This document shows positions 34,951 through 43,984 of a stretch of DNA of 64,000 nucleotides, piece after piece. Location: contig CBDCVJ010000047.1 of the NCBI GenBank assembly GCA_965222975.1, positions 239,802 through 303,801 of the forward strand, in the 5' to 3' direction. This stretch comes from UBA6168 sp965222975 (GTDB lineage: Bacteria; Bacteroidota; Bacteroidia; Chitinophagales; Saprospiraceae). Position 1 is the first letter of the stretch, and each line of letters begins with the position of its first letter. A program made the position numbers and the translations under genes. The notes under the pieces were generated by a model. That model did not search any database. It saw only the letters and a list, made by a program, of their open reading frames with translations, and had not been told where the DNA came from.

Positions 34951-35442
34951 TTATCCCTTACCATGATATAGGGTCGCATTCTCACTTTTATACCCTCTAT
35001 AATCATTGCGCCCCGAGACATATATACCCTCTCCATACAATTCATCTTTAAATACAGCTGGATCAACTTGGTAACCGGGCAGCGAGGAAATCTCCACTAA
35101 ATTATTAGAAGGGTCTCGTAGAAACATTTGCATGGCGCCGTCTGGCAATTGGCGCACCTTGCCCCAGGGCTTTATATCTATAATACCCAATTCTTTGCAG
35201 CGGTAAAAAATCGAATTAAAATCATCCACCTCCATACAGACATGCCCTCGAAATGATTTGGCATCTTCCCATTCAGTGAGGTGCAATTGCTGTTCATCAT
35301 TTATTTTAAAAAATGCAGTAGGGTAATCAAATACAAAAGCGGGAATGACTTCGAGCCCCATTTCCTTCTCATAAAATTCAGCCGCTTTTTCCAATTGATC
35401 AACGATGAGGGTGACGTGGTTTATTTTTGTGATTTTTGCCAT
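34951..35442 (-). CDS. VOC-family (glyoxalase-like) protein
   Basis: 163 residues, a single vicinal-oxygen-chelate unit of two beta-alpha-beta-beta-beta modules. INHVTLIVDQLEKAAEFYEK gives the first metal histidine and the typical opening helix; HLTEWEDAKSFRGHVCMEVDDF starts the second module; MQMFLRDPSNNLVEIS ends with the family's metal-binding glutamate. Members act as dioxygenases, isomerases, lyases or binding proteins; the reaction cannot be assigned. The 52-bp gap to the next gene contains repeated TTGGCTGTTGGC-type words. Confidence 0.85.
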   Translation of the reverse strand: MAKITKINHVTLIVDQLEKAAEFYEKEMGLEVIPAFVFDYPTAFFKINDEQQLHLTEWEDAKSFRGHVCMEVDDFNSIFYRCKELGIIDIKPWGKVRQLPDGAMQMFLRDPSNNLVEISSLPGYQVDPAVFKDELYGEGIYVSGRNDYRGYKSENATLYHGKG

Positions 35443-35496
35443 AATTGGTTGTGCTTTTGGCTGTTGGCTATTTGCTTTTAGCCGCCTGCCATTATT

Positions 35497-36381
35497 TTAA
35501 ATTAAGGGCATTATGGTATCAATAGATTTTTGGGTCAGCATGGAATAAAAATTTTCCGTCAATGCAGAACTGCCATGATCTTCCAAAAATTTCCTTTGTT
35601 CTTCGCTAAGGCCAATCGGGTTTTCGTCAATACTACCAGGGTATGGGTTGGCAGGTGTGCGGTCAATCGGTGGGCAGAACTCTACTGATAATGCCCCATC
35701 AAACCCAACCTCTTTTAAGGTGGCGACAATCTTTGGCCAATCCAATGTACCCATGCCCGGCGCAAACCGATTATTGTCAGCCACATGGAAACCAACCAAG
35801 CGACCTTTCGCCCGTCGGATGGTTTCATAATAATTATTTTCCTCCAAGTTCATATGAAAAATATCGAGGCAGACACCACAGTTATCTCCTACCGCCTCAG
35901 CCAGTGCCAAGGCTTGGTCACCCCTATTAATAAAGTATGTTTCAAAGCGGTTGATTGGCTCGATACCTATTAGGACGCCTGATTTTTCGGCATGTTCGTA
36001 ACATTCTTTCAAGGATTCCACCGCCCATTGCCACTCTTCATCAGGTCGGCCATCAGGAACTATCTTACCAACAGTGCCAGGTACGACGGAAACCATATGC
36101 CCCTCCAACTCCTTCACCATCGTGATAATGTCTTTGACGTACTGCACAGACGCTGCCCGTTGAGATTCGTCTTTTGCTAAAAGATTGCGCTCGCCCAGCA
36201 TGAGGGTGACGCTCCCCCAACATTTTAAGTTATTATCATGCAGTAGTTTGCGAACATATTTGGTGTCATAGTTTTCAGGAGTGCCTTGTATTTCAAGGGC
36301 ATGATAGCCCTGTTTGGAAATGCGGGCAACGGTGGTTTCGATAGTTTCGGCCCGCATCCAGTTGTGTATGGCGATGTGCAT
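35497..36381 (-). CDS. Sugar phosphate isomerase/epimerase (tagatose 3-epimerase-like)
   Basis: About 294 residues from the ATG at 36381; the longer in-frame extension is intergenic. A TIM-barrel of the xylose-isomerase/AP-endonuclease-2 family: VLIGIEPINRFETYFIN holds the first metal glutamate, CLDIFHMNLEE the aspartate and histidine, GFHVADNNRFAPGMGTLDW the next ligands, and GALSVEF the last glutamate. The EPINRFETY segment is typical of ketose 3-epimerases (tagatose/psicose type). It interconverts ketoses at C3 with Mn or Co; the physiological sugar is unknown. It starts 78 bp after BatA on the same strand. Confidence 0.82.
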   Translation of the reverse strand: MHIAIHNWMRAETIETTVARISKQGYHALEIQGTPENYDTKYVRKLLHDNNLKCWGSVTLMLGERNLLAKDESQRAASVQYVKDIITMVKELEGHMVSVVPGTVGKIVPDGRPDEEWQWAVESLKECYEHAEKSGVLIGIEPINRFETYFINRGDQALALAEAVGDNCGVCLDIFHMNLEENNYYETIRRAKGRLVGFHVADNNRFAPGMGTLDWPKIVATLKEVGFDGALSVEFCPPIDRTPANPYPGSIDENPIGLSEEQRKFLEDHGSSALTENFYSMLTQKSIDTIMPLI

Positions 36382-36458
36382 TTTTTCAATCTGTTTTGGT
36401 GAGGAAATGTTGTGGTTATATATGAATTTATTTTTGAAAAAATGAAGCGAAATGAAAT

Positions 36459-37457
36459 TTACGTAATACTCCTCAAGATGGTAAACCGCAACAACATCTC
36501 CAACACCAACAAAACCACCCCCACCCAAACAAACCGATAAAACTCCTCACTATACCTCTTCACCGTCGTCACTTCAATCTCCGTTTTTTCCAAGCGGTCA
36601 ATTTCCGCATAAATCAATTCAAGGCGTTTCTCATTAGTGGCCCGGAAATATTTGCCGCCCGTCAATTCGGCAATTTGGGTGAGCAGATCCTCATCTATTT
36701 CAACTCGGGTAAGCGCAAACTGATAGCGGCCATCGCTGCGGCGGCTGGTTGGGGCAAGAGCCTGACCTTCCGTGCCCACGCCGATGGTATAGACTTTTAC
36801 TGCGAATTCTTTGGCTATTTCGGCGGCAGTTAGGGGTTTCACATAACCAGCATTGTTCACACCATCGGTGAGGAGGATGACGACCTTGCTCTCGGCATCG
36901 CTGTCCTTAATACGGTTGACGGCGGTGGCGAGCCCCATGCCGATGGCAGTACCATCATCCAATAGTCCACAGCGGAGTTCGCTGATGAAATCCTTAAGCA
37001 CGTTGTGGTCGGTGGTGAGGGGGCATTGGGTGAACGCCTCCCCGGCAAATACGGCAAGACCGATTCGGTCATAGGGGCGTTTGTCCACAAAATCGGAAGC
37101 GACCCGTTTGCTCACTTCGAGCCGGTCGGGTTTGAAGTCCTGCGCCAACATACTACTGGAGAGGTCAATGATGAGGAAAATATCAATGCCATCAGCAGTT
37201 ACTTTTTCTTCTTTGAGGGTTAGTTGTGGGCGGGCGATAGCACATACCAACGCTGTAAATGCCAATGCCCGCAGCAGTGGCAACCATTTCTGCAAAACGG
37301 CTTTCCACGAACGGATGCCACTCACCGATTCCAGTGTCGGCATAGTCATGCTGGCATGATGTTGCCCTTTCCGCTGATAGCGAAAAAAAGCCACCAGCGG
37401 GAGCAAGAGTAACAATAGGAAAAACCAAGGGTGCAAAAAACTGATGTCGCTGAGCAT
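36459..37457 (-). CDS. batA: BatA-like von Willebrand A membrane protein
   Basis: 332 residues. Two N-terminal hydrophobic segments (FFLLLLLLPLVAFF and ALAFTALVCAIA) flank a short DUF/BatA linker; the vWA domain follows with an intact MIDAS: FLIIDLSSSM near residue 92, a threonine in DDGTAIGMG, and ILLTDGVNN. A C-terminal helix (FVWVGVVLLVLEMLLRF) anchors the protein. This is the BatA layout of the Bacteroides aerotolerance operon, thought to act with MoxR in periplasmic protein assembly. The BatD-like gene lies upstream on the same strand. DUF58 and MoxR members are 20 kb away. Confidence 0.85.
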   Translation of the reverse strand: MLSDISFLHPWFFLLLLLLPLVAFFRYQRKGQHHASMTMPTLESVSGIRSWKAVLQKWLPLLRALAFTALVCAIARPQLTLKEEKVTADGIDIFLIIDLSSSMLAQDFKPDRLEVSKRVASDFVDKRPYDRIGLAVFAGEAFTQCPLTTDHNVLKDFISELRCGLLDDGTAIGMGLATAVNRIKDSDAESKVVILLTDGVNNAGYVKPLTAAEIAKEFAVKVYTIGVGTEGQALAPTSRRSDGRYQFALTRVEIDEDLLTQIAELTGGKYFRATNEKRLELIYAEIDRLEKTEIEVTTVKRYSEEFYRFVWVGVVLLVLEMLLRFTILRSIT

Positions 37458-37484
37458 CTATTTTGGTTGAGAAAGGTTGAGGTG

Positions 37485-37537
37485 GTTGAGAAGGGTTGAG
37501 ATGATCGAATAACTAAACCATCCCAACCCTTCTCAAC
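37485..37537. repeat. Inverted repeat built from GGTTGAG words
   Basis: GTTGAGAAGGGTTG (37485-37498) pairs exactly with CAACCCTTCTCAAC (37524-37537). Four GGTTGAG copies stand to the left. It occupies the BatD-BatA gap. Confidence 0.7.
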
Positions 37538-37541
37538 TTTC

Positions 37542-38495
37542 TCAACTCTCTTGATCATTGTCTTCTGTGGTCAAAACAACCTGTCTCGTTGCCCGCACAA
37601 ATTCCTCGCCGAGGGCAAGGGCATTGTCATGGTAGTCGGAAGGTGGTTCTGCTTTGGCAAATTTTACGAGGTCGGCAGTTTGGAGCAAAGTGGTCATTTT
37701 TGATGTCAGGTCGTCGCCGAGCCGGATATCTTTCATCTGTCCCAAAATCTCATCCGTCGTTTGTTCCAGTGCCTGTACACCGTACCTTTTTTCCAAGTAT
37801 TCCCGGATGATATAAGTCAATTGGCTATGGAATTTTTTTATGTGCCCTTGCTGCCAGAGCTTCGCCTCTTTGAGTTTTTTCAATTTACCAAAAGCGATCT
37901 CATGTGGTGGAATGACTACGGGTGGCGGAGGCGGCAATTCCTTGTTCATCTTCCTCCGGCTAGCAATAAGCCAAAGCAGTGCGGCCAAAAGAAGCAAAGC
38001 AACTGCGACCATTTCGGTAATATAATCCTTCCAAATGATGGGCTCTTCGATGATTGGCTTGATGTCAGCCAGTACGGAATCGGCAGGCGGCACCTCCACT
38101 TCCAGGGGGATGTTTTGGGTAAAAACGGTATCCTGCTGGGCGTTTGCTAAAAAAACAATAGGCAGGGGTGGTACATCGTGATAGCCGGAATCCCAAGCCG
38201 TCAACAAGAGGTCTTTCCGTAAGCGCACACTGCCGCTTTGCGAGACCGTATCCCATTTGGACTGCGCCAAAAATTCGACCACATCCCCTTCCTTTTTTTT
38301 CAAAGCCAATGGCAATAGCTCTGCCCCCGGTGGATGCACCACGTCAAGGTGCATGCGCAGGTGGTCACCGATCATAATATGGGTGCTGTCCAAAGTAGCC
38401 TTGGCGCTGTATTGAGCAGCGCTGGTTGAGAGGAGGAGAAAAAATGATATTGCGGTCAGTAACAGTCGCATTGATGGATTCGTGTTCCGATTCAT
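37542..38495 (-). CDS. BatD/DUF4381-like membrane protein
   Basis: 317 residues with a signal peptide (SMRLLLTAISFFLLLSTSA). Residues about 28-160 form a BatD-like beta domain (SAKATLDSTHIMIGDHLRMHL). A single membrane helix (MVAVALLLLAALLWLIA) near 175 leads to a cytoplasmic part with a proline run and the DUF4381-type helical segment FHSQLTYIIREYLEKRYG and LEQTTDEI. Combining the BatD-like head and the DUF4381 tail is common in this phylum. It precedes batA and presumably acts in the same membrane complex. Confidence 0.7.
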   Translation of the reverse strand: MNRNTNPSMRLLLTAISFFLLLSTSAAQYSAKATLDSTHIMIGDHLRMHLDVVHPPGAELLPLALKKKEGDVVEFLAQSKWDTVSQSGSVRLRKDLLLTAWDSGYHDVPPLPIVFLANAQQDTVFTQNIPLEVEVPPADSVLADIKPIIEEPIIWKDYITEMVAVALLLLAALLWLIASRRKMNKELPPPPPVVIPPHEIAFGKLKKLKEAKLWQQGHIKKFHSQLTYIIREYLEKRYGVQALEQTTDEILGQMKDIRLGDDLTSKMTTLLQTADLVKFAKAEPPSDYHDNALALGEEFVRATRQVVLTTEDNDQES

Positions 38496-38526
38496 AGGCG
38501 GAGTAGGATGGAATGATAATCCACCT

Positions 38527-38572
38527 TACTTTTGGCGGATTAGGAAATTCGCCCTACTTGGGGCCAAAAGTA
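38527..38572. promoter_or_regulatory. Mirror-image TACTTTTG boxes in a divergent gap
   Basis: TACTTTTG occurs on the plus strand at 38527-38534 and on the minus strand at 38572-38565, each pointing to one of the divergent genes; TTACTTTTGGC and GCCAAAAGTAA are exact inverted copies. They fit the -7 consensus, but no TTTG lies at the right distance, so this may simply be another inverted repeat. Confidence 0.35.
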
Positions 38573-38591
38573 AACACTTGCAGCCATTCTA

Positions 38592-40286
38592 ATGAATTCC
38601 ATTTTGGTCAAATATAATTTGCGGGAAAATGCTACGGTGCTGGCGATTTTCTTCCTAACCGTGCATTTGCTTTACTACGGCACGTGGCAAGCTGGTTTCG
38701 TAACAGATTTTACGGGACTGTTGGAGCGGCTCGACGGTGCGCCATTCAGTGATGTTTTGAATTGCTTTGGCTTTCCGGCACTGCACCAAATAACCAATTT
38801 TTTCCTTTTTGTTTTTTATAAAATATTTGGGATCAATGCCCTGCCATGGTATTTGGTTTACACGTCGTTGCATGTGGTGAATGGGTGGTTGGGGTATTTG
38901 TTGGTAAAAAAGATGTTTGAATTTGTTCGTCCAGAAGAGCCGGTAGCATTAGCATTTAGTAGGGTGCTAACACCACTAAGCAATCTATCTGTTCCAGCTT
39001 TTATCACAGCCTTGCTTTTTTTGGTTTCACCCTATAATGCCGAAACAGTCATCTGGAAGGTCTGCTTCAATTTCCTTTTCTGCACGGCGATGATGCTTTC
39101 CTCACTTTTGTTTTTGGTAAAATATTTAGAAAAGGGAAAAGGAAAAGAAATTATTTATTCCATTTTATTTTTTGCGTTGGCATTGTTCACCTTTGAATTG
39201 GCATTGGCGTTGCCGTTTATGGTATTGGTTTTATATTTTTTTTGGAAAAACAAATCTTTACATGTCCAAACCCTTTCGGCGTCATTGTCAATTGCACCTT
39301 ATTTTATTTTATCAGCTCTTTATTTTTTATTGAATAAAATTTTTATTGGTGGCTGGGTTGGCCATTATGGGGAAGGCGTACATTTGAATTTTGATCTAAA
39401 TAACATCGCTTCCAATTTATTGAAATATTTTTCCAAAAACCTGATTTATTGGCGGGATTGGGAGCATGGGGTAAAGCAGTCGTTTATTTCTTTTTGTGAC
39501 AATCCTATTACTGCTTATGGATTCATGATTTTAGGCATCACTATTTTATCAGCAGGTATTATTTTTTTCAAAAAATTAAATCCAAAAATAAAAACAGTAG
39601 GAACTGCATGGTTGCTGTTTTTTTTCGCATTATCGCCTCTTGCCAATTTGTATGTTGTTTGGTTGCTGCATGGGGAAAATGATCGGTATGGGTATTTTTC
39701 TTCGCTGTTTTTCTATATAGGGCTGATTGCGCTGTTTCAATTTTTTAATAAAAGATTAAAATGGTTTTTATATGGTGCATTTTTATTTATTTCTGTTTTT
39801 ACTTTAATTAAAGTAAATAGTTATTGGAAAAATAGCGCTACCATTGTCAACGGTTTATTGACCGATTTTAGATGGGAAGATCGCTCCGAAGTATATGTAC
39901 TGGCATTTCCCGAAAACTATAAAGGCATCCCCATGTTCAAGGATTTTTCACGGCAGGATTTGGCCTTAAAAAATGCTTTGAAATATTTGGCGAAAAAACC
40001 AACAGAAGGGAAGTTTTACCAAGTCATACAATTTAACATGAATACTCCTAATGATGGGTTGTTTGAAAAACCAGATACGGCAGGTATTATAAAACTGGAG
40101 TTTCATGATTGGGGCAGTTGGTGGTGGCGGCACGGATTGGGCGCTGGGTCTTACAAGACAGACCAATATGATTTCAACAACATACCAAAAGGGTGTGAGG
40201 TAACAATTAAAAATGCCTCAGCAGATGCGGTTTTTATTTATTCGAACGGTGGAAAATGGAAAGAGGCGGGCAATTCAGATTTTTAA
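38592..40286 (+). CDS. Multi-spanning membrane protein, GT-C-like
   Basis: 564 residues. About ten hydrophobic helices span residues 10-400 (LAIFFLTVHLLYYG, FITALLFLVSPYNAETVIW, ILFFALALFTFELALALPF, TAWLLFFFALSPLANLYVVW), then a soluble C-terminal part of about 160 residues (GNSDF end). The architecture and the aromatic LLHGENDRYGYFSSLFFYIG loop resemble polytopic GT-C glycosyltransferases or O-antigen-type proteins, but I see no confident catalytic motif. It is a single gene converging on TolC. Function inferred only from topology. Confidence 0.6.
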   Translation: MNSILVKYNLRENATVLAIFFLTVHLLYYGTWQAGFVTDFTGLLERLDGAPFSDVLNCFGFPALHQITNFFLFVFYKIFGINALPWYLVYTSLHVVNGWLGYLLVKKMFEFVRPEEPVALAFSRVLTPLSNLSVPAFITALLFLVSPYNAETVIWKVCFNFLFCTAMMLSSLLFLVKYLEKGKGKEIIYSILFFALALFTFELALALPFMVLVLYFFWKNKSLHVQTLSASLSIAPYFILSALYFLLNKIFIGGWVGHYGEGVHLNFDLNNIASNLLKYFSKNLIYWRDWEHGVKQSFISFCDNPITAYGFMILGITILSAGIIFFKKLNPKIKTVGTAWLLFFFALSPLANLYVVWLLHGENDRYGYFSSLFFYIGLIALFQFFNKRLKWFLYGAFLFISVFTLIKVNSYWKNSATIVNGLLTDFRWEDRSEVYVLAFPENYKGIPMFKDFSRQDLALKNALKYLAKKPTEGKFYQVIQFNMNTPNDGLFEKPDTAGIIKLEFHDWGSWWWRHGLGAGSYKTDQYDFNNIPKGCEVTIKNASADAVFIYSNGGKWKEAGNSDF

Positions 40287-40319
40287 ACCGGAAGGATCAG
40301 ATTTTAAAGTCCAACTATT

Positions 40320-41741
40320 TTAAAACGTTGCCCAATCTTTAGACAAATAATTCCGCAACGGCATTTCCACCACTTTCCCGCTCATTTCAATAATATCCAA
40401 ATACAACTGATAAATATCTTTTTCTATTTCCAATTGATCGGCCTGCCTTCTTAAAATATTGGATTTAATATTTAATAAAACCAAAGGATCGGCATCTCGA
40501 AATTGCGGGTAATTTTCAAAAGAATATTGGAGCTGGCTATTGGTCAATTGGCGGGAAACAAGGTAGTACATTTCTATTTTCAAATCCAATTCCCGATAGG
40601 TATTTAACAATTCTTCCAATAATGCCGCTTCCTGCAATTGGTATCGGTTTTCGAGTTCCATACGCTCCAGCATGTATTCGTTTTTAATCATCTTATTAGC
40701 GCCTTTTATTGGTATTTCCATCCCAAGGCCAAAAGACCATTCCCTTGCAAAATTCAAATTGTCCCTGCCCGCAGCTTTGAATTGTACATAATCAATTTTC
40801 CAATTATTTTCCGCTATTTCTTGTTCCAATTCCAGATCTGATTTATCGAATTCCATTTTCCTTTCTGCCAATGATATATTTGAAGATAAACCCCGAGGGA
40901 GGGAGTTGGATTTTTCAATAATATCATTGATGGCAATAAAATTGGAAGTGTCGAGTTGGAAATTTTGAGAAGAATTAATGGCAGCGGAAATTATTTTTTT
41001 TATGTGATCAAGTTCGCCTTCCAATTCCATTAATTCCAGTTCCAGCTCGTGGTTTTTATTTTCAGCCACCAATATATCATTGAGGTCAACATCGGCGAGG
41101 GCAGCGGCTTTTTTTCGGAGTACATTTAATTTATCAACGGCAACCAATTGCTGTTGTTTTTTAATATTTATTTCCCGATCAAGGGTAATATATTTTACCA
41201 ATAAAGAATAATTGTCCACGAGCACATTTTCGATCAATGCTATTTTTTCAATTTCCTGCAACTCTATCTCTGATCGGTGCAAATTTCGGTGTGCTTTTAT
41301 TTCGGCTTTCGAATGGAAGCGGTATCGCATGAGGTATTCTTGGCGGTTGAGGTTCATTTCGTCCGTCTCGGTACGGAATTCCAGTTCCTCTGCCCACGGC
41401 AATTCATGGTCGGTGTTTTTCAAAAAATCTAATTGTTGTTCATGTAATAAAATACTTTGGTCTGTGAGTGCGGTGGAAAGGAATTGGCTGGATGTAATGG
41501 TGTTTTGAGAATAAGAAAAAAGGGGAAATAAAATTAGCACTAAAATAAACTTCCTATTTCCTATTTCTAATTTTTGGCCAAGGCAACAAAGTTTAAATTT
41601 TAGCAGGCTCAGTCTCCCCCTTTGGAGGGGGGAGACTGAGCCTGCTAATTTGGAAAATAACAGCATTATTTTAAAAAGAAAGTAGCTGATACTTCCCTTT
41701 CGTTTATTTATATGCTTTTGTTTTCCCATACTTTTTCTCAT
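40320..41741 (-). CDS. TolC-family outer membrane efflux protein
   Basis: About 473 residues from the ATG at 41741, whose ATGA overlaps the HlyD stop. The signal peptide (RKFILVLILFPLFSYS) lies 60 residues in, because a 21-bp-arm hairpin (41600-41648) and AGGAAAT words occupy the DNA between the overlap and the signal peptide; no ATG lies between the hairpin and the signal peptide, though 41666 is an alternative start before it. The mature protein is largely long amphipathic helices (HRSEIELQEIEKIALIENV, LELELMELEGELDHIKKI) as in TolC tunnels. It is the outer-membrane exit duct for the HlyD adaptor encoded upstream. Confidence 0.78.
   Translation of the reverse strand: MRKSMGKQKHINKRKGSISYFLFKIMLLFSKLAGSVSPLQRGRLSLLKFKLCCLGQKLEIGNRKFILVLILFPLFSYSQNTITSSQFLSTALTDQSILLHEQQLDFLKNTDHELPWAEELEFRTETDEMNLNRQEYLMRYRFHSKAEIKAHRNLHRSEIELQEIEKIALIENVLVDNYSLLVKYITLDREINIKKQQQLVAVDKLNVLRKKAAALADVDLNDILVAENKNHELELELMELEGELDHIKKIISAAINSSQNFQLDTSNFIAINDIIEKSNSLPRGLSSNISLAERKMEFDKSDLELEQEIAENNWKIDYVQFKAAGRDNLNFAREWSFGLGMEIPIKGANKMIKNEYMLERMELENRYQLQEAALLEELLNTYRELDLKIEMYYLVSRQLTNSQLQYSFENYPQFRDADPLVLLNIKSNILRRQADQLEIEKDIYQLYLDIIEMSGKVVEMPLRNYLSKDWATF
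41600..41648. repeat. REP-like hairpin, 21-bp perfect arms, inside TolC reading frame
   Basis: 41600-41620 and 41628-41648 are exact reverse complements with a 7-nt loop. It is read in frame as part of the N-terminal extension of the TolC protein (around GSVSPLQRGRLS). Confidence 0.85.
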
Positions 41742-42835
41742 TGCTGCAACACTGCTTCTTTTATTTCAGAATCGGATGAGGGGGAAGTGTTTAAAATAGA
41801 GGGCATTTTAATGGGCTTGATTTCTTCCGGGTTCAGAAAATTAAGCACTACTTTTTCTTTTTGCAAAAAAGGATTGTTGGGTGGTATTTGGATCAGCACT
41901 TCCCGGCCATAAGTTTTTATGGTCGGTATTTTTCGAAGCCGTTCGGGCACCTCAACAATGCGGGAGCCAAGGCCTACTACCGTTCCGTAGCGACGGTGCT
42001 CAGGGTGCAAACTGGAAGATACCTCAAGCGTGTCACCGACCTCTACATGCACGATCAAATTTTCATGGACATATCCTTTTACCAGCGTTGGGTTTCTTTC
42101 ATAAAAAGTGATGAGGGTGGAAAAGGAAGATTTATTTTCCCCTTCTAGGCAGTGGATGTTGCCGATCAGGCCATCCTTTGGCGCACGGATGGAAAGCTTC
42201 TTTAATTCTTCTTGATAATAGTTTTTTTCTTGCTCCATTTTGTCCATCTGCACTTCGCGGGGCGCACTGACGGTAGCCAATTCATCTTTGAGCAATTGTA
42301 TCTGGGTGTCGTATGATTGGGCAATCAGTTCCTTCTCTTTTTGCAAATTGGTCATTTTTATTTCGCTTGGGGATGGGGTATTGATGTTATTTTTTGTTTC
42401 AATGCTTTTTAAATCTTTGAGCAATGATTGATTCAGGTTGATTTCGGATTGCAATTTTTGGATGCTCAGTTCCACTTCACTCATCTTAGTTTCACGTTCG
42501 ACTTCCTTTTCACGAATGGAGCGCTGTATATCGGCCTGACGCTCTTTTATTTGCAATTGCATGGTTTGAATGTCATGGGATAAGTCATTCATCCGCAGGT
42601 CAAATTTGGAATGGGTGGCTTCCAAAAGTAGGTCGCCTTTGTTGACGAACTGGCCGGGCGTAACATGAATTTTATTGACCTGTACCGGGTGCTCATGGTT
42701 GATCTCCGTTTCTTTATTTTCGGCAAAACCATAAAACATGACCGTATGGCGGGCATAATTCCAATTGATATAGAATATCCCGACCAAGACAGGAATAAAA
42801 GCCAGGTATATGATGTTTATTTTTTTCATTTTCAA
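41738..42835 (-). CDS. HlyD-family periplasmic adaptor
   Basis: 365 residues. An N-terminal membrane anchor (IIYLAFIPVLVGIFYI) is followed by a lipoyl/barrel-sandwich half (VQVNKIHVTPGQFVNKGDLLLE), a long coiled coil (about 85-215, KEVERETKMSEVELSIQKLQ), the second lipoyl half (LSIRAPKDGLIGNIHCLEG) and a beta-barrel domain (VHVEVGDTLEVSSSLHPE). It links an inner-membrane component to TolC. It overlaps the DUF4956 gene by 4 bp upstream and the TolC gene by 4 bp downstream. No ABC or RND pump gene is in the operon, so DUF4956 may be its membrane partner. Confidence 0.88.
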   Translation of the reverse strand: MKMKKINIIYLAFIPVLVGIFYINWNYARHTVMFYGFAENKETEINHEHPVQVNKIHVTPGQFVNKGDLLLEATHSKFDLRMNDLSHDIQTMQLQIKERQADIQRSIREKEVERETKMSEVELSIQKLQSEINLNQSLLKDLKSIETKNNINTPSPSEIKMTNLQKEKELIAQSYDTQIQLLKDELATVSAPREVQMDKMEQEKNYYQEELKKLSIRAPKDGLIGNIHCLEGENKSSFSTLITFYERNPTLVKGYVHENLIVHVEVGDTLEVSSSLHPEHRRYGTVVGLGSRIVEVPERLRKIPTIKTYGREVLIQIPPNNPFLQKEKVVLNFLNPEEIKPIKMPSILNTSPSSDSEIKEAVLQQ

Positions 42836-43524
42836 ATAATATCCTCCGTGTCCCTAAACCTCAGCCGGACATTGTTGACCTCTTCCAATACTTTTAGCTC
42901 TCGGGCCAATGACACCCCTTTCGTTTCATCCTTCAATTTTAGTTGATACTGGTATTCCAACAAATGCGCTTTGGCTTCGCTGTTAAACAGCCGATAGTTC
43001 TGGAGGGAATATTTTACACAGTGTTTTTTCAATATATTTTTTACATGGGTCAGTGCGAGCGAATCATTGGGCACTTCCAATGTTAACGTTCCGATCAGGT
43101 TTTGTTGTTTGCTAAAAGGCGTCAACCGCAGCAAAAAAGCCGAGATGCAAAGACCCAATGTACCCACAAAAGCGATCACATAACCGCCCACCCCGCAAGC
43201 TATGCCTGCTGCCAAGGAGCTGAACATAAAAACAATGTTGCGAGGATTGCGGAGGGTTGTGCGGAAGCGAATGATAGACAGTGCGCCCAACATCCCCAAG
43301 CCTCTTGCCAAGCTGTCGCCAATGGCCTGCATGACAGTAGCCGCCACTATTGCAATTAATACAAGTGCTTGTATATAGTTGTCCGGACGTGCCACCTGCC
43401 TCGAAGTTTTCTCATAAGTGAAGGCAATCAGTACCGACATCAGGAACGAAAACATTACCGTGAAGAGGATCGTCAGGAAAGTCGGATTCTCTGTATTTGT
43501 AGAAATAGACGAGAAGTCGAACAT
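42832..43524 (-). CDS. DUF4956 membrane protein
   Basis: 230 residues with four hydrophobic segments (FLTILFTVMFSFLMSVLIAF, ALVLIAIVAATVMQAIG, IVFMFSSLAAGIACGVGGYV, VGTLGLCISAFLLRL). The conserved DUF4956 core is GDSLARGLGMLGALSIIRFRTTLRNPRN. The C-terminal half is a soluble ferredoxin-like domain (IGTLTLEVPNDSLALTHV). The role is unknown; in other Bacteroidota the family sits beside VTC-type polyphosphate or CotH genes. Here it opens a tightly overlapping operon with HlyD and TolC, which suggests a membrane component of an export route. Confidence 0.85.
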   Translation of the reverse strand: MFDFSSISTNTENPTFLTILFTVMFSFLMSVLIAFTYEKTSRQVARPDNYIQALVLIAIVAATVMQAIGDSLARGLGMLGALSIIRFRTTLRNPRNIVFMFSSLAAGIACGVGGYVIAFVGTLGLCISAFLLRLTPFSKQQNLIGTLTLEVPNDSLALTHVKNILKKHCVKYSLQNYRLFNSEAKAHLLEYQYQLKLKDETKGVSLARELKVLEEVNNVRLRFRDTEDII

Positions 43525-43805
43525 GTAAGGTTTATGTTTAATGTTTTAGGGATTGGCCCATTTTCAATACTTTGAAGGCACGAATTAACCGAAAGCTAAG
43601 GTTTTTTTTACCTGAAATTTATAATTGGTAAAATTAGTTGCACATATCTGTTTTTCAAAAACCATTTTCGTTCTTGTTGTTTTTCTTTTCGTTCACTCTC
43701 ACAACCATTGATAGAAAAAACGATTTCTTTGGTAGATGGAATGGAGGGTGGTACTTCTTTTGATCGTCCTGTATTTAAAAAAATGCAACTACTTCACCAT
43801 TTTAC

Positions 43806-43984
43806 CAGCAATTCTCGCTATTAGTTTTTTGAAATATGAAAGCCGTTCTTTGAGGCCAAAGGGAAGGGGGGTGGAGAGAGGTGTGTTTTTTTGGTTTTTT
43901 TTTGAAAAAAACCAAAAAAACACACCTCTCTCCTCTTGTTTTCTTCTCCTCATATTTCAATTTTTTTAATAGCGAGAATTGCTG
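43806..43984. mobile_element. MITE-like foldback insertion with 9-bp target duplication
   Basis: A 179-bp element with perfect 18-bp terminal inverted repeats, CAGCAATTCTCGCTATTA at both ends. CCATTTTAC is duplicated directly outside (43797-43805 and 43985-43993). Inside, GAAATATGA pairs with TCATATTTC, and 43873-43901 pairs perfectly with 43905-43933 around a 3-nt loop. It encodes no transposase. It sits 74 bp upstream of the receptor start, in its promoter region. The 9-bp duplication and exact ends mark it as a transposed, non-autonomous element. Confidence 0.85.
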
